Shown one piece after another: positions 1-9,501 of a DNA stretch of 64,000 nucleotides. Position 1 is the first letter of the stretch. The number at the start of each line of letters is the position of its first letter. Origin of the DNA: an uncultured Pseudomonadales bacterium (lineage in GTDB: Bacteria; Pseudomonadota; Gammaproteobacteria; Pseudomonadales; Pseudohongiellaceae); NCBI GenBank assembly GCA_947259995.1, contig CAMYOK010000002.1, positions 908,881-972,880 on the forward strand, in the 5' to 3' direction. A model generated the notes under the pieces. It saw only the letters and a list, made by a program, of their open reading frames with translations. It searched no databases and was not told the origin of the DNA. The position numbers and the translations under genes were made by a program.

Positions 1-364
1 CTTCTTCGGTGCGGCACGTAATCTCGAGGAAGGCGGCAGCTTAACGATCATTGCAACCGCTCTCGTAGAAACTGGCTCGAAGATGGACGAAGTGATTTAC
101 GAAGAATTCAAGGGCACGGGCAACATGGAGCTGCATCTCGATCGCAAGATCGCAGAGAAACGCATCTATCCTGCGATCAACGTCCGCCGCTCCGGTACTC
201 GTCGCGAAGAACTGTTAACGAGCGAAGAAGAACTGCAACGCATGTGGATATTGCGCAAAATCCTCAGCTCTATGGAAGACGTGCAAGCCACAGAATTCAT
301 CCTCGATAAACTCAAAGACACGAAGACGAACGACGAATTCTTCAACGCTATGAAGCGCAAGTAA
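1..364 (+). CDS. rho: Transcription termination factor Rho, C-terminal part (5' truncated by window)
   Basis: The reading frame is open from base 2 to the TAA ending at 364 and gives about 120 residues of the Rho motor domain C-terminus. Seen directly: [20 protein letters not shown], then the [13 protein letters not shown] segment and the [14 protein letters not shown] segment, which in Rho form the Q- and R-loop region of the RecA-like ATPase. The ending EFFNAMKRK is typical of gammaproteobacterial Rho. Rho is a hexameric RNA helicase that terminates transcription at C-rich unstructured RNA. The start and RNA-binding domain lie outside the window. ubiD follows on the same strand after 76 bases, an adjacency shared with Pseudomonas-like genomes. 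Confidence 0.97.
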   Translation, partial: FFGAARNLEEGGSLTIIATALVETGSKMDEVIYEEFKGTGNMELHLDRKIAEKRIYPAINVRRSGTRREELLTSEEELQRMWILRKILSSMEDVQATEFILDKLKDTKTNDEFFNAMKRK

Positions 365-375
365 AATACACCGCT

Positions 376-403
376 CTCGGCGCGTGAGTTTCTCGGCGCC
401 GAG
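376..403 (+). terminator. Weak hairpin after rho
   Basis: CTCGGCGC (376-383) pairs perfectly with GCGCCGAG (396-403) across a 12-base loop, directly after the rho stop. No T-tract follows, so this is at best a weak or Rho-assisted terminator, or an RNA 3'-end stabiliser ahead of ubiD. Confidence 0.35.
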
Positions 404-440
404 CAGCCCTGCATAGCACTATTCCCTTCGGAGCCACCCC

Positions 441-1922
441 ATGCCGTGCAAAGACCTACGTGAATTCATTGCACTTCTCGAAAAAGAAGGCGACCTAAAA
501 CGCATCTCGATTGAGGTGGACCCTGTACTTGAGGTCACCGAGATCAGCGATCGTACTCTGCGGGCAAATGGCCCAGCATTGCTTTTCGAAAACCTTAAAG
601 GGTCGGATACCCCTCTACTCGCAAATCTCTTTGGTCACCCTCGCCGTGTGGCAATGGCCATGGGACAGAAAGACCTGCAAGGCCTGCGTGATGTTGGGCA
701 TTTGCTCGCGTTTCTCAAAGAGCCGACTCCACCGAAAGGCTGGAAAGATCTTTGGAAAAACCTGCCTTCGTATAGGCAAGTATTGAATATTGCTCCCGAT
801 GTTAAGAAAAACGCGCCCTGCCGCGATGTGATAGTCGATGAAGATGCAATCGACCTACGCAAATTTCCAATTCAAACTTGCTGGCCCGAAGATGCCGCAC
901 CGTTGGTCACTTGGCCACTAGTCATTACTCGTGGGCCAGAAAAAGAACGCCAAAACCTCGGCATCTACCGCATGCAGCTAATAGGCCGAAACAAACTTAT
1001 TATGCGCTGGCTATCACACCGTGGTGGCGCTCTCGATTTTCGTGACTGGCAAATAAAGCACCCAGGCGAAGCCTTTCCCGTCTCCATCGCGATTGGGGCA
1101 GATCCAGCGACAATCTTAGCAACGGTTACGCCGATCCCAGACACTCTGTCCGAGTATGCTTTTGCAGGACTGTTACGCGGCGAAAAGACCGAAGTGATTC
1201 AATGCCTCACAAACGATTTGCAAGTACCTGCTAGCGCAGAGATCGTACTTGAAGGCGTCATCGAGCCAGGCGAGATGGCGGACGAAGGTCCATACGGTGA
1301 CCACACAGGTTATTACAACGAAGTCGAAAGCTTTCCTGTGTTTACCGTGAAGAAAATGACTCACCGAAAAGATCCAATTTATCACAGCACTTATACGGGT
1401 CGTCCGCCCGATGAGCCTGCTATGCTAGGCGTGGCTCTGAACGAAGTTTTCATCCCCCTGATCCAAAAGCAATACCCTGAAATCGTGGACTTTTATCTTC
1501 CACCCGAAGGCTGCTCTTATCGCATGGCGATCATCAGCATTAAAAAACAATACCCAGGGCATGCCAAACGAATCATGATGGGCGCATGGTCATTCTTGCG
1601 GCAGTTCATGTATACCAAGTTTGTAATCATTGTAGATGACGATGTTAATTGCCGAGATTGGAACGATGTCGTATGGGCGATGACTACGCGAATGGACCCT
1701 GCTCGCGACACTGTGATGGTCGAGAATACGCCTATCGATTATCTGGACTTTGCCTCGCCCGTGTCGGGCTTAGGCTCAAAGATGGGAATGGACGCGACCA
1801 ACAAATGGCCAGGCGAAACGACTCGTGAATGGGGAACCTCTATCAGTATGTCTGAAGACGTTAAACAGCGGGTCGATGCGATTTGGGATGAACTCGGAAT
1901 TGCAGACCCTCAAGAAGGTTGA
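441..1922 (+). CDS. ubiD: 4-hydroxy-3-polyprenylbenzoate decarboxylase UbiD
   Basis: 493 residues, the usual UbiD length. UbiD uses prenylated FMN supplied by UbiX to decarboxylate 3-polyprenyl-4-hydroxybenzoate in ubiquinone biosynthesis. The N-terminus ([20 protein letters not shown]) and the acidic [19 protein letters not shown] segment, which carries active-site glutamates of the family, are clearly recognisable. The prFMN/Mn-binding core around [19 protein letters not shown] is intact. The ATG at 441 has a weak GGAG about 8 bases upstream. The last 13 bases overlap the 3' end of the convergent hemY. No sign of damage. Confidence 0.96.
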   Translation: MPCKDLREFIALLEKEGDLKRISIEVDPVLEVTEISDRTLRANGPALLFENLKGSDTPLLANLFGHPRRVAMAMGQKDLQGLRDVGHLLAFLKEPTPPKGWKDLWKNLPSYRQVLNIAPDVKKNAPCRDVIVDEDAIDLRKFPIQTCWPEDAAPLVTWPLVITRGPEKERQNLGIYRMQLIGRNKLIMRWLSHRGGALDFRDWQIKHPGEAFPVSIAIGADPATILATVTPIPDTLSEYAFAGLLRGEKTEVIQCLTNDLQVPASAEIVLEGVIEPGEMADEGPYGDHTGYYNEVESFPVFTVKKMTHRKDPIYHSTYTGRPPDEPAMLGVALNEVFIPLIQKQYPEIVDFYLPPEGCSYRMAIISIKKQYPGHAKRIMMGAWSFLRQFMYTKFVIIVDDDVNCRDWNDVVWAMTTRMDPARDTVMVENTPIDYLDFASPVSGLGSKMGMDATNKWPGETTREWGTSISMSEDVKQRVDAIWDELGIADPQEG

Positions 1923-2752
1923 GGGTAATCTGGCAAACTGCGACTAATGAGCCTGGTGTAGCCCTGTAAATATTGCGCATTTCGCGCTGGCTCTTTCAGG
2001 CTTTGCAGCAAGCGTGCTAACTCTGCAAACACTTCCGGATTGGCCTGCTCTTGCAGGCTACGCTCGAGATATTCTTTCGCCTTACCCCACAACTGATTGC
2101 GCAGTGACAAACGAGCTAATGCCAGCAACAACTGCGCATCGGCTGGTCGGGTCACCAACCACTGCTCTGCTTTGTGCGTTTGCTGTACTGCCGCCGCATC
2201 TGCCGCGCGTAATGCTAACAAACTATAACGCCTAACAAGTGCATGACTCCATTGCACTTCTAGCTCTGTCTCAAGCAGCTTTATCGCTTCGACAATCGCC
2301 TCATGCTTTTCCAAGACATCGACATAAGCAAGGACTAGGCTCTCATCTTTGTCGCATTTTTTGGTACGTGATTTCCAAACCTTGCGCAGCTGCACTAATG
2401 TCTGGGCCTGCCCATCTTCCTTGCGCAATTCCTGTTGCAATTGCGCAAGCAATGCGAGCCGCAACTCTTCTTTTGTTTGAGGTTCATTCAAAACGCGCTT
2501 TTCGGAACGACTTGCAGACCAAGACTTACTCGCTCTCAGCAACCGCAGAGGATTGATCCAATCAAGCACTAAGAGCACGATACGAAACAGTATCAATAAA
2601 ACTATCATCGCAATAAAGAGTGCAAATAGGCTCGTTTCAAATGTTGAGTCAGCGAAAGAGATCAGCAGATAACCTGGCTCACGTGCTAAGAAAAGTGTGG
2701 CGAGCAAACCAGACACAATCGCCAGCAATGTGTATATGAATAGCTTTATCAT
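1910..2752 (-). CDS. hemY: HemY-like haem-biosynthesis-associated TPR membrane protein, shortened
   Basis: 280 residues; family members are typically near 400. Two N-terminal membrane segments (about residues 4-24 and 40-66, ending at [10 protein letters not shown]) are followed by a soluble helical TPR region (about 90-270). The C-terminal repeats match the HemY type ([20 protein letters not shown], then a final repeat at the C-terminus). The first TPR block that normally follows the membrane hairpin appears to be missing, so this is an internally shortened form and not a truncation at either end. It is the last gene of hemC-hemD-hemX-hemY, two bases after hemX, so probably co-transcribed. 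HemY is thought to help organise porphyrin pathway enzymes at the membrane; the exact role is unproven. Confidence 0.85.
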   Translation of the reverse strand: MIKLFIYTLLAIVSGLLATLFLAREPGYLLISFADSTFETSLFALFIAMIVLLILFRIVLLVLDWINPLRLLRASKSWSASRSEKRVLNEPQTKEELRLALLAQLQQELRKEDGQAQTLVQLRKVWKSRTKKCDKDESLVLAYVDVLEKHEAIVEAIKLLETELEVQWSHALVRRYSLLALRAADAAAVQQTHKAEQWLVTRPADAQLLLALARLSLRNQLWGKAKEYLERSLQEQANPEVFAELARLLQSLKEPARNAQYLQGYTRLISRSLPDYPQPS

Positions 2753-2754
2753 GC

Positions 2755-3906
2755 TTAGCGACCATCGCTGCGAAGAGACTGAGTGCGCGCATTGGCAATC
2801 TGCCGCAGCAGCTCTAATGAACGCGAAATATCAGGACGATTAGCTCTCACTTGCGCACCTGCCAGTGTTGCTAGCTCTTCTTGCAAAGTGCGACCGACAC
2901 CCGCATCGATAGCGAAATAGTGCCCGGCCCAATCTGAACCTTTTCGCAGACTATCTCGATACACTTCCGGCTCTTCCATCAACAGAGCCAACTGGGCTTG
3001 CTCTAACATCAACCGCAGATTTTGTTTGAGAACTGCTTCCTGCGGTGGCGCCAAGAGTGCTTCGGGGGGGACATCCCAATCCTGCCAGACGAAAATTGAT
3101 TCCAATAAGGCGATCGTACGTGCGTATATCCCCTCCTCGCTAACAAGATTCGCGTCTCGTGTTTGTTCAAGTTGTGTGTTGTAGTTTTCAACCATCGCAT
3201 CGCGCAAGGATAGCTGGTCAATCATTGGCAGTAGATTATTGAGCCGCAGGTACAGCCCATTCACATCGACATAGTCCATAGCGCGCAACGCTAACATCTC
3301 ACCCGCCAAAATATCCCGCACTCCTAGCAAAGACACCTCACCGGAATCACGCAACATATCGTCTACAGCGCTCAGTATTAGTAATGCGGAATCGCCATCC
3401 CCTTCCAATTGTAATTTTTGATTCGCCAGACGCATTAAATATTCTGCTTCTGCCCACAGCCAGTCTGCATTTTGGCGCTCTTGTGGCAAGGCACTTAGGC
3501 GCTCCTGAACACTCGCCGCATTACGAGCCAACGCATTGATTCTAACCTCCAAGCCCGAGCGAAGTTCCTCTAACATGCGCGTGTTGGCAAGATCGTCTGG
3601 CAATTGTACCTGCGGGGCGGGCGGCGCTTGGAGCTCTACGTTATCAATCGCTTCTTGTAAGGCTGCGTTCTCTTGTTGCAAATTGGCAACCATCGACATG
3701 GTGCGAGACTGTTCGTACATCAGAAAACTAATCGCAACAATTACTGGCACCAATAAGAGCAGAACGACTAGAAAGCGTCGCAAGCCACTTTTTCTAGTGC
3801 GCGACTTCGAAGCATTATTACGACTTAACTCCTCCAATACTTTCGGAGTATCACCTTTGATACTACTAGCACTAGGCTCTGCGTTAACTTGTGATGCCTC
3901 GCTCAC
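2755..3906 (-). CDS. hemX: HemX, membrane-anchored uroporphyrinogen-III methyltransferase-like protein
   Basis: 383 residues with a cytoplasmic N-terminus, one membrane segment (about residues 44-63, rich in LVVLLLLVPVIVAISFL), a coiled coil (about 68-125), then the HemX domain containing DWLWAEAEYLMRLANQKLQL. Despite the family's database name, no SAM-methyltransferase motifs are visible, so no methyltransferase activity is assigned. Translation starts at GTG (3906) with a consensus CGGAGG six bases upstream. The GTG overlaps the hemD stop (GTGA, 3903-3906), showing translational coupling. Confidence 0.92.
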   Translation of the reverse strand: MSEASQVNAEPSASSIKGDTPKVLEELSRNNASKSRTRKSGLRRFLVVLLLLVPVIVAISFLMYEQSRTMSMVANLQQENAALQEAIDNVELQAPPAPQVQLPDDLANTRMLEELRSGLEVRINALARNAASVQERLSALPQERQNADWLWAEAEYLMRLANQKLQLEGDGDSALLILSAVDDMLRDSGEVSLLGVRDILAGEMLALRAMDYVDVNGLYLRLNNLLPMIDQLSLRDAMVENYNTQLEQTRDANLVSEEGIYARTIALLESIFVWQDWDVPPEALLAPPQEAVLKQNLRLMLEQAQLALLMEEPEVYRDSLRKGSDWAGHYFAIDAGVGRTLQEELATLAGAQVRANRPDISRSLELLRQIANARTQSLRSDGR

Positions 3907-4757
3907 ATATCCTCCGAATTTAGCTGTAGCGCTTGTAGACTTTTTAAAATAAGTTCGTCACTGGCACCACCAGCATCAACGACATGCTTGAAACCTTTGT
4001 CGAGAGCATACTCGCGCACTCGTTGCGAAGGGACAATTAGAAACAAAGATTCTTGCAGCCACAAAATCATCTCGTCTTCCACGGGCTTGTCTTCGCTTCC
4101 GATACCTAGCAGCTTCATGAAACTCAAAAGTGTTTGCATACTGGTTAGAACAACACAGTTAACATGTTTCGTCTCAATCTCTGCAAGCATTTGTTCCTGT
4201 TCATACTCTGGAACTATGCGCTCATACACTTCGATATAGTCAACAGTCGCACCGCGTTCACGCAGGGTTTGCGCGATAAGCTCTCGCCCGCCCTTACCCC
4301 GAAATAGGGCTACCCGTTTACCTTGCATATCTCGCAAGGAGTCTAAGGCTAGTAGGTCTTCACTCGTGACTCCGCTCGGTGACACGTGCACTTCCCAGGC
4401 TTCTTCTTGTAGCAACTGAGCGGTGGCTGGCCCTACCGCAAACGCCTCCAGATCCAGCGGAAGTTGCGGCCAATATTGTGAGATCCAACCCATACCCAAG
4501 CGAGCGGCGTTAGTACTGATAAAGATCGCTAGGTCATATTGATCCAAACCAAGCACATAAGATTTTACGCGCTCTATGTCTTCGGGCTTGCAGACAGGTT
4601 CGATTTCGAGGAGCGGGAGATGGACAACTTGCCCCCCCCTTGCCTCGATCATGTTGGCAATATTATTGGCTTGAAGCGCAGGGCGAGTGAGCAGGACAGA
4701 GCAGCGCTTTAGCTCCAAAGACCCATCGATAGTGCTCACATCAAATTGCGCAATCAT
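3903..4757 (-). CDS. hemD: Uroporphyrinogen-III synthase
   Basis: 284 residues from ATG 4757. HemD closes and isomerises hydroxymethylbilane to uroporphyrinogen III. Two Rossmann-like lobes are visible: SVLLTRPALQANNIANMIE near the N-terminus and the hinge/second lobe with VALFRGKGGRELIAQTLRER and VNCVVLTSMQTLLSF. Upstream in-frame Met codons would place the start inside hemC; the ATG at 4757 lies four bases after the hemC stop and gives a normal family length. The 3' end overlaps hemX by four bases. Confidence 0.93.
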   Translation of the reverse strand: MIAQFDVSTIDGSLELKRCSVLLTRPALQANNIANMIEARGGQVVHLPLLEIEPVCKPEDIERVKSYVLGLDQYDLAIFISTNAARLGMGWISQYWPQLPLDLEAFAVGPATAQLLQEEAWEVHVSPSGVTSEDLLALDSLRDMQGKRVALFRGKGGRELIAQTLRERGATVDYIEVYERIVPEYEQEQMLAEIETKHVNCVVLTSMQTLLSFMKLLGIGSEDKPVEDEMILWLQESLFLIVPSQRVREYALDKGFKHVVDAGGASDELILKSLQALQLNSEDM

Positions 4758-4761
4758 AGTT

Positions 4762-5688
4762 TTACTCGTAAAGAGCTCGCAGAATTTCATCTGCGCCCTG
4801 TGCCAGGAGGTCTTCTGCAACGGCAATGCCGAGTTTTTCAGCGTCAGCGCGCTGGCCGCGCATTTCACAGCGCAACATTCGCTTGCCATCTGGGTCGCCC
4901 ACTAAACCACGTAGGTAGATTTGCTCGCCTTCCAGCTCAGCATAGCACGCAATAGGGACCTGGCAACCGCCGTTAAGGCGCTTGTTTACTGCTCTTTCAG
5001 CGATGACTCGGTCAGCGGTATCTGGGTCATGCAGGCCTGCCAGCATTGCATTCAATTCTGTATCAGCCGTGCGCGTTTCAATTCCTACTGCTCCTTGGCC
5101 GCCTGCCGGAAGTGAGATCAATGGGTCCATACGCTGCGCAATTCGCGACTGCAGCTTGAGTCGTAATAGACCCGCTGTTGCTAGCACGATGGCATCGAAC
5201 TCACCACGATCAAGCTTAGAGAGCCGTGTCCCTACATTACCGCGCAGGTCACCTATCTTTAAATCGGGTCGCAAGGCGCGTAGCTGACATTGTCTTCGCA
5301 AGCTTGAAGTGCCCACTTTAGCGCCACGTGGTAGCGCATCAAGGCTCGCATAATGATTGGAAACAAATGCATCCGTTGGATCTTCGCGCTCACAAATGAC
5401 TGCCAAGCCTAAACCCTCAGGAAACTCCATCGGCACGTCTTTCATAGAGTGCACCGCGATATCCGCGCGCCCCTCTAGCATGGCAACCTCTAATTCTTTT
5501 ACAAACAAAGCCTTACCGCCGATTTTCACCAAAGGCATATCGAGGATAATGTCCCCCTTAGTGGTCATCCCCACTAATTCAACTTGCAAGTTAGGGTAGC
5601 GGCTTAGCAGTTCGTCTCTTACAAACTCAGCTTGCCACAATGCCAATGGGCTCTCTCGGGTCGCAATTCGGATTAATTCAACGGCCAT
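4762..5688 (-). CDS. hemC: Porphobilinogen deaminase (hydroxymethylbilane synthase)
   Basis: 308 residues. HemC polymerises four porphobilinogens into hydroxymethylbilane on a covalent dipyrromethane cofactor. The N-terminal [20 protein letters not shown], the [20 protein letters not shown] arginine-rich substrate-binding loop and the cofactor cysteine in [17 protein letters not shown] are all present. The ATG at 5688 has AAGAAGAGA a few bases upstream. It is first gene of hemCDXY and divergent from argH, the arrangement known from Pseudomonas (there with algZR between). Confidence 0.97.
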   Translation of the reverse strand: MAVELIRIATRESPLALWQAEFVRDELLSRYPNLQVELVGMTTKGDIILDMPLVKIGGKALFVKELEVAMLEGRADIAVHSMKDVPMEFPEGLGLAVICEREDPTDAFVSNHYASLDALPRGAKVGTSSLRRQCQLRALRPDLKIGDLRGNVGTRLSKLDRGEFDAIVLATAGLLRLKLQSRIAQRMDPLISLPAGGQGAVGIETRTADTELNAMLAGLHDPDTADRVIAERAVNKRLNGGCQVPIACYAELEGEQIYLRGLVGDPDGKRMLRCEMRGQRADAEKLGIAVAEDLLAQGADEILRALYE

Positions 5689-5801
5689 AGTAAATCTCTT
5701 CTTTAAGCGGTGTATTTCCTGCGAATTCTACGTCAAATACGCAAAGATTTCGCGTTACCGCTTACAAAAGGCCATAGGAGTATTAGGGGCTCATATTATC
5801 T

Positions 5802-5810
5802 TGCTATAAT
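5802..5810 (+). promoter_or_regulatory. Extended -10 promoter element upstream of argH
   Basis: TGCTATAAT is a perfect TATAAT (5805-5810) with a TGn extension (5802-5804), 42 bases before the argH ATG. No good -35 hexamer is visible at 16-18 bases, which is acceptable for extended -10 promoters. Pattern only. Confidence 0.5.
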
Positions 5811-5852
5811 CCTCAGCCCGCAGTAGCAAGCCATCTAAGTGAGAAAGTGACT

Positions 5853-7253
5853 ATGAGTGATAAAAAGCCTGATGCCATCAAACCTTGGGGCGGACGTTTT
5901 ACCGAACCTACCGATGCCTTTGTTGAACGCTTTACTGCATCAGTCACCTTCGACCAACGCCTCTATCATCACGACATCAATGGCTCTATCGCCCACGCTA
6001 CCATGCTTGGCAAAGTCGGCATCCTGAGCTCTGGCGAAGTCAAAGAAATCATCGACGGGCTAGAAGACATACGCGCTGAAATCGTCGCCGGCACCTTTGC
6101 GTGGTCCGTGGCACTAGAAGACGTGCATATGAATATCGAAGCGGCTTTGACTAAGCGCATTGGCATGACTGGCAAAAAGCTGCACACAGGGCGTTCGCGC
6201 AACGATCAAGTGGCCACGGATATTCGCCTCTATGTGCGTGACGAGATCGATGCCCTGTGCGGTACCTTAACGCGTTTGCAGCTAGCCCTTCTCGACCAAG
6301 CCGAACGCGAAGCTGAAACGGTAATGCCAGGGTTTACTCACCTGCAAACGGCGCAACCTATTACCTTCGGTCATCACATGATGGCATGGTATGAAATGCT
6401 TGAGCGCGACTACTCACGGCTGCAAGACTGCCGTAGCCGCTTGAATTTCTCACCCTTAGGGGCGGCGGCACTGGCGGGCACGAGCTATCCAATTGAGCGT
6501 GAATACACCGCTCAATTACTTGGCTTCACTGCGCCAACGCGCAATTCTTTAGACTCCGTAAGTGATCGTGATTTTGCCATCGAGCTAGCCTCGGCCGGCA
6601 GCCTAATTATGACGCATCTATCTAGGTTTTCTGAGGAGCTGGTGCTTTGGACCTCGGCGCAGTTCGACTTTGTAGATCTTCCCGATCGCTTCTGCACCGG
6701 GTCCTCCATCATGCCGCAGAAGAAGAACCCCGACGTCCCCGAGTTAGTGCGCGGCAAGACAGGGCGGGTAAACGGTCATCTCGTATCTCTGCTGACCCTG
6801 ATGAAGTCTCAGCCTCTAGCCTACAATAAGGACAATCAAGAAGACAAAGAGCCTTTGTTTGATATTATCGACACTCTTCGCGACTGTTTGAAAGCATATG
6901 CCGACATGATGCCAGCAATTAGGCCCAAGAAAGAGAATATGAGAAAAGCCGCCATGCAAGGCTACGCAACGGCTACCGACCTTGCTGACTACTTGGTTCG
7001 CAAAGGCATCGCCTTCCGTGACGCCCACGAGATCGTCGGTAAATCAGTAGCGTTTGGCATTGAACAAAACAAAGATCTCAGTGAGCTCACACTCGAGCAA
7101 CTACAACAGTTCTCTTCTGAGATTTCTGCAGATATCTTTGAGGTTTTAACGTTAGAAGGCTCTGTTCAAGCTCGCAATCACATTGGCGGCACGGCCCCTG
7201 AACAGGTACGTGCCGCTGTGGCGAATCGCCGCGCGGCTATTGCAAGTCGTTAA
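5853..7253 (+). CDS. argH: Argininosuccinate lyase
   Basis: 466 residues from ATG 5853; an in-frame GTG lies two codons earlier but leaves no room for the GAGAAAG ribosome site. ArgH cleaves argininosuccinate to arginine and fumarate, the last step of arginine synthesis. Visible are [19 protein letters not shown] at the N-terminus, the [13 protein letters not shown] substrate-binding segment and the fumarase/aspartase signature [16 protein letters not shown], whose Ser is catalytic. Its last four bases overlap the convergent protease gene. Confidence 0.97.
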   Translation: MSDKKPDAIKPWGGRFTEPTDAFVERFTASVTFDQRLYHHDINGSIAHATMLGKVGILSSGEVKEIIDGLEDIRAEIVAGTFAWSVALEDVHMNIEAALTKRIGMTGKKLHTGRSRNDQVATDIRLYVRDEIDALCGTLTRLQLALLDQAEREAETVMPGFTHLQTAQPITFGHHMMAWYEMLERDYSRLQDCRSRLNFSPLGAAALAGTSYPIEREYTAQLLGFTAPTRNSLDSVSDRDFAIELASAGSLIMTHLSRFSEELVLWTSAQFDFVDLPDRFCTGSSIMPQKKNPDVPELVRGKTGRVNGHLVSLLTLMKSQPLAYNKDNQEDKEPLFDIIDTLRDCLKAYADMMPAIRPKKENMRKAAMQGYATATDLADYLVRKGIAFRDAHEIVGKSVAFGIEQNKDLSELTLEQLQQFSSEISADIFEVLTLEGSVQARNHIGGTAPEQVRAAVANRRAAIASR

Positions 7254-8335
7254 CGCGACGCAGAGGCCTGCAGCTCAATCTCGTAAGTGAGTTCTTCGCT
7301 ATCTCGTATAGTGGTGACAGTGACGACATCACCTGCTCGATGCTTCTCGAGAGCATTGAGCAGGTCATCTTCATTGTCGATGACCTCGCCATCGATCGCT
7401 GTGATGACATCCCCCAATAGAATACCTCGATTTGTCTCCCGCAGCCCACGCATCCCAGCGCGCTCGGGGCTTCCCCCTGCTATGACATCCATCACGATAA
7501 CGCCACGTACACGCGAATTCTGCCGGTAGTAGTCCGCATATTGCAGTGGCAGCAAGGCAATTCCCAACGTGGGTGTTTGGACCCGGCCAAAGTTAATCAG
7601 TTCTGGCACTATCTTCTTGACGATATTCACGGGTATCGCAAAGCCGATTCCCGAACTCGCTCCAGAGGGGCTATAGATCGCCGTATTCACGCCAACCAAT
7701 TGCCCTAAAGAATTGAGCAGCGGCCCGCCTGAATTACCTGGGTTAATCGCCGCGTCAGTTTGAATCACATCACGGATCTTGCGACGACTCACCGAATCAA
7801 TCTCTCGCCCTAAAGCGCTCACCACTCCGACTGTTAAAGTGGTATCGAGGCCGAATGGATTACCAATTGCGATCACTTTGCGGCCAACCTCAAGCAAAGA
7901 CGAATCTCCCGTTGCAAGTGGGATTAGCTTCTCTCTCGGAGCGTCAATGCGCAGCACGGCAACGTCTTTGTCAGGTTCGACGCCGACCACTTCGGCATCA
8001 TAGGCGCTGCCATCCTGTAGAGTGACAGTAAGCTTTGACGCTTGCTGAATTACGTGAAAATTGGTCACCACATAACCATCACGGCTCCAAATAAAGCCAG
8101 ACCCACTGCCTTGTGGAATCTCCTGGGGGTTAAGGGAATAGAACGAACGCCTTACGAAACGGGAATTAGTGATGTACACCACTGACGGGCTCGCTTGCTT
8201 GAACACTTCGATGTTGTTGGACTCATCGTCCGTTTTGAAACTAGCGTAGCCTTGCTGTGCCACTGCAATCGCAGGGACAAAGACGCTGCCGCACACCGCT
8301 AAAATCAGCGACAAGAATAGACGCGAAAAAACCAT
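7250..8335 (-). CDS. Periplasmic HtrA-family serine protease (DegS/AlgW-like, single PDZ)
   Basis: 361 residues. An N-terminal hydrophobic segment (about residues 3-26, ending AIAVAQQ) is a cleaved signal or membrane anchor. The trypsin-like domain (about 40-240) carries the full triad: His94 in TNFHVIQQ, Asp124 in DKDVAVLRI and Ser202 in [10 protein letters not shown]. One PDZ domain (about 255-355) follows, containing [19 protein letters not shown] then [19 protein letters not shown] single PDZ and this length resemble DegS/AlgW more than DegP. In that group the protease clips an anti-sigma factor during envelope stress, but no rseA is adjacent, so the role is inferred. The start has GAGGTC immediately upstream. 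Divergent from the gap-arsJ operon. Confidence 0.88.
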   Translation of the reverse strand: MVFSRLFLSLILAVCGSVFVPAIAVAQQGYASFKTDDESNNIEVFKQASPSVVYITNSRFVRRSFYSLNPQEIPQGSGSGFIWSRDGYVVTNFHVIQQASKLTVTLQDGSAYDAEVVGVEPDKDVAVLRIDAPREKLIPLATGDSSLLEVGRKVIAIGNPFGLDTTLTVGVVSALGREIDSVSRRKIRDVIQTDAAINPGNSGGPLLNSLGQLVGVNTAIYSPSGASSGIGFAIPVNIVKKIVPELINFGRVQTPTLGIALLPLQYADYYRQNSRVRGVIVMDVIAGGSPERAGMRGLRETNRGILLGDVITAIDGEVIDNEDDLLNALEKHRAGDVVTVTTIRDSEELTYEIELQASASR

Positions 8336-8417
8336 GACCTCATACTCCGAAACATTTCGATTTCATCTAATGTGGTTTGCTTTTGGCCATTATTCAAGTC
8401 TCAAACCATGCAAACGA

Positions 8418-8446
8418 TTATCATGCCAAAAGACATGGACTATAAT
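8418..8446 (+). promoter_or_regulatory. Putative promoter of the gap-arsJ operon
   Basis: TATAAT at 8441-8446 is a perfect -10 hexamer, 17 bases after TTATCA (8418-8423, 4 of 6 matches to -35), 31 bases before the ATG at 8478. CCATG (8406-8410) and CATGG (8434-8438) form a loose inverted pair over the region, but no recognisable ArsR operator is seen. Confidence 0.5.
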
Positions 8447-8477
8447 ACTCCTCCATTATCCAATGTGGTGAATCAAT

Positions 8478-9488
8478 ATGCCGATCAAAATTGCTATCAA
8501 CGGCTTCGGTCGAATGGGACGACTGGCACTTCGTGCTGCCTGGCACTGGCCTGAGATAGAAATAGTTCATATCAACGATTGCGCCGCGACTGTGCAGAGC
8601 GCAGCTCATCTGCTGACGTTCGACTCACAACACGGGACATGGCCTGTTCCAGTGCATGCCGCTGACGATGCATTGATCATCGACGGCCAAAAGGTAAGCT
8701 TTTCCCATAACAAAGCCATAGCAGATACCGACTGGGCCGCCACCAGCGCCGACATAGTCATAGAATGCACTGGCAAATTTAAAAGCGCTGAGGCCCTAGC
8801 CCCCTATTTTCAACAAGGCATCGCTAAAGTGGTGGTCTCGGCACCTGTAAAGGATGGCACTCTGAATATAGTCATGGGCGTCAATCACTCGCTCTACGAC
8901 CCCTCGATTCACCACATAGTGACCGCCGCCTCTTGCACGACCAATTGTCTTGCCCCAGTGGTGGACGTGATCCACAAGCAGTTTGGAATTCGACATGGCT
9001 CTATCACTACGATCCATGACATCACCAATACTCAAAGCGTCCTAGACGACTACCACAAAGACTTACGCCGTGCGCGCGCGAGTGGTGTATCGTTAATTCC
9101 CACTAGTACTGGCTCAGCCACGGCGATAACGGAAATCTTCCCTGAACTCAAGGGGCGCCTTAATGGCGTCGCCGTGCGAGCGCCGATCACCAACGCCTCT
9201 TTAACTGACTGTGTGTTTGAGGTCGAGACCGCCACTAGTGTCGAACAAGTCAACGCAGCTCTGCGAGACGCCGCCGAGGGGCGCCTGAAGAATATTCTGG
9301 GTTACGAAGAGAGGCCGCTGGTGTCGGTTGATTACGTCAACGACCCACGCTCAGGGATCATCGATGCACCATCCACCATGGTTATCAATAAGACTCAGGT
9401 GAAGCTTCTAGTGTGGTATGACAATGAAGTCGGCTACGTTCATCGCATGATGGAACTTGCACTACTAGTTGGCCAATCAATTAAATAA
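8478..9488 (+). CDS. ArsJ-associated glyceraldehyde-3-phosphate dehydrogenase
   Basis: 336 residues. NAD-binding GINGFGR-type start ([17 protein letters not shown]), catalytic Cys153 in [10 protein letters not shown] and His180 in [10 protein letters not shown]. Several segments match the arsenic-linked clade and not glycolytic Gap[34 protein letters not shown] and [20 protein letters not shown]. In that system the enzyme forms 1-arseno-3-phosphoglycerate from arsenate and glyceraldehyde-3-phosphate, which ArsJ exports. The immediately downstream ArsJ gene (13-base gap) supports this strongly. GGTG lies about 8 bases upstream of the ATG. No arsR or arsC is in the window. Confidence 0.93.
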   Translation: MPIKIAINGFGRMGRLALRAAWHWPEIEIVHINDCAATVQSAAHLLTFDSQHGTWPVPVHAADDALIIDGQKVSFSHNKAIADTDWAATSADIVIECTGKFKSAEALAPYFQQGIAKVVVSAPVKDGTLNIVMGVNHSLYDPSIHHIVTAASCTTNCLAPVVDVIHKQFGIRHGSITTIHDITNTQSVLDDYHKDLRRARASGVSLIPTSTGSATAITEIFPELKGRLNGVAVRAPITNASLTDCVFEVETATSVEQVNAALRDAAEGRLKNILGYEERPLVSVDYVNDPRSGIIDAPSTMVINKTQVKLLVWYDNEVGYVHRMMELALLVGQSIK

Positions 9489-9501
9489 GGACGACCCTAG
9501 C

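Noticed and set aside
2755..3906. HemX as a real uroporphyrinogen methyltransferase
   Set aside because: No SAM-methyltransferase motifs; the name is historical.
8478..9488. Glycolytic GapA assignment
   Set aside because: Clade-specific segments and the adjacent ArsJ transporter point to the arsenic-linked enzyme.
9469..9501. TTG start for arsJ overlapping gap
   Set aside because: ATG 9502 has a ribosome site and gives a normal ArsJ N-terminus.
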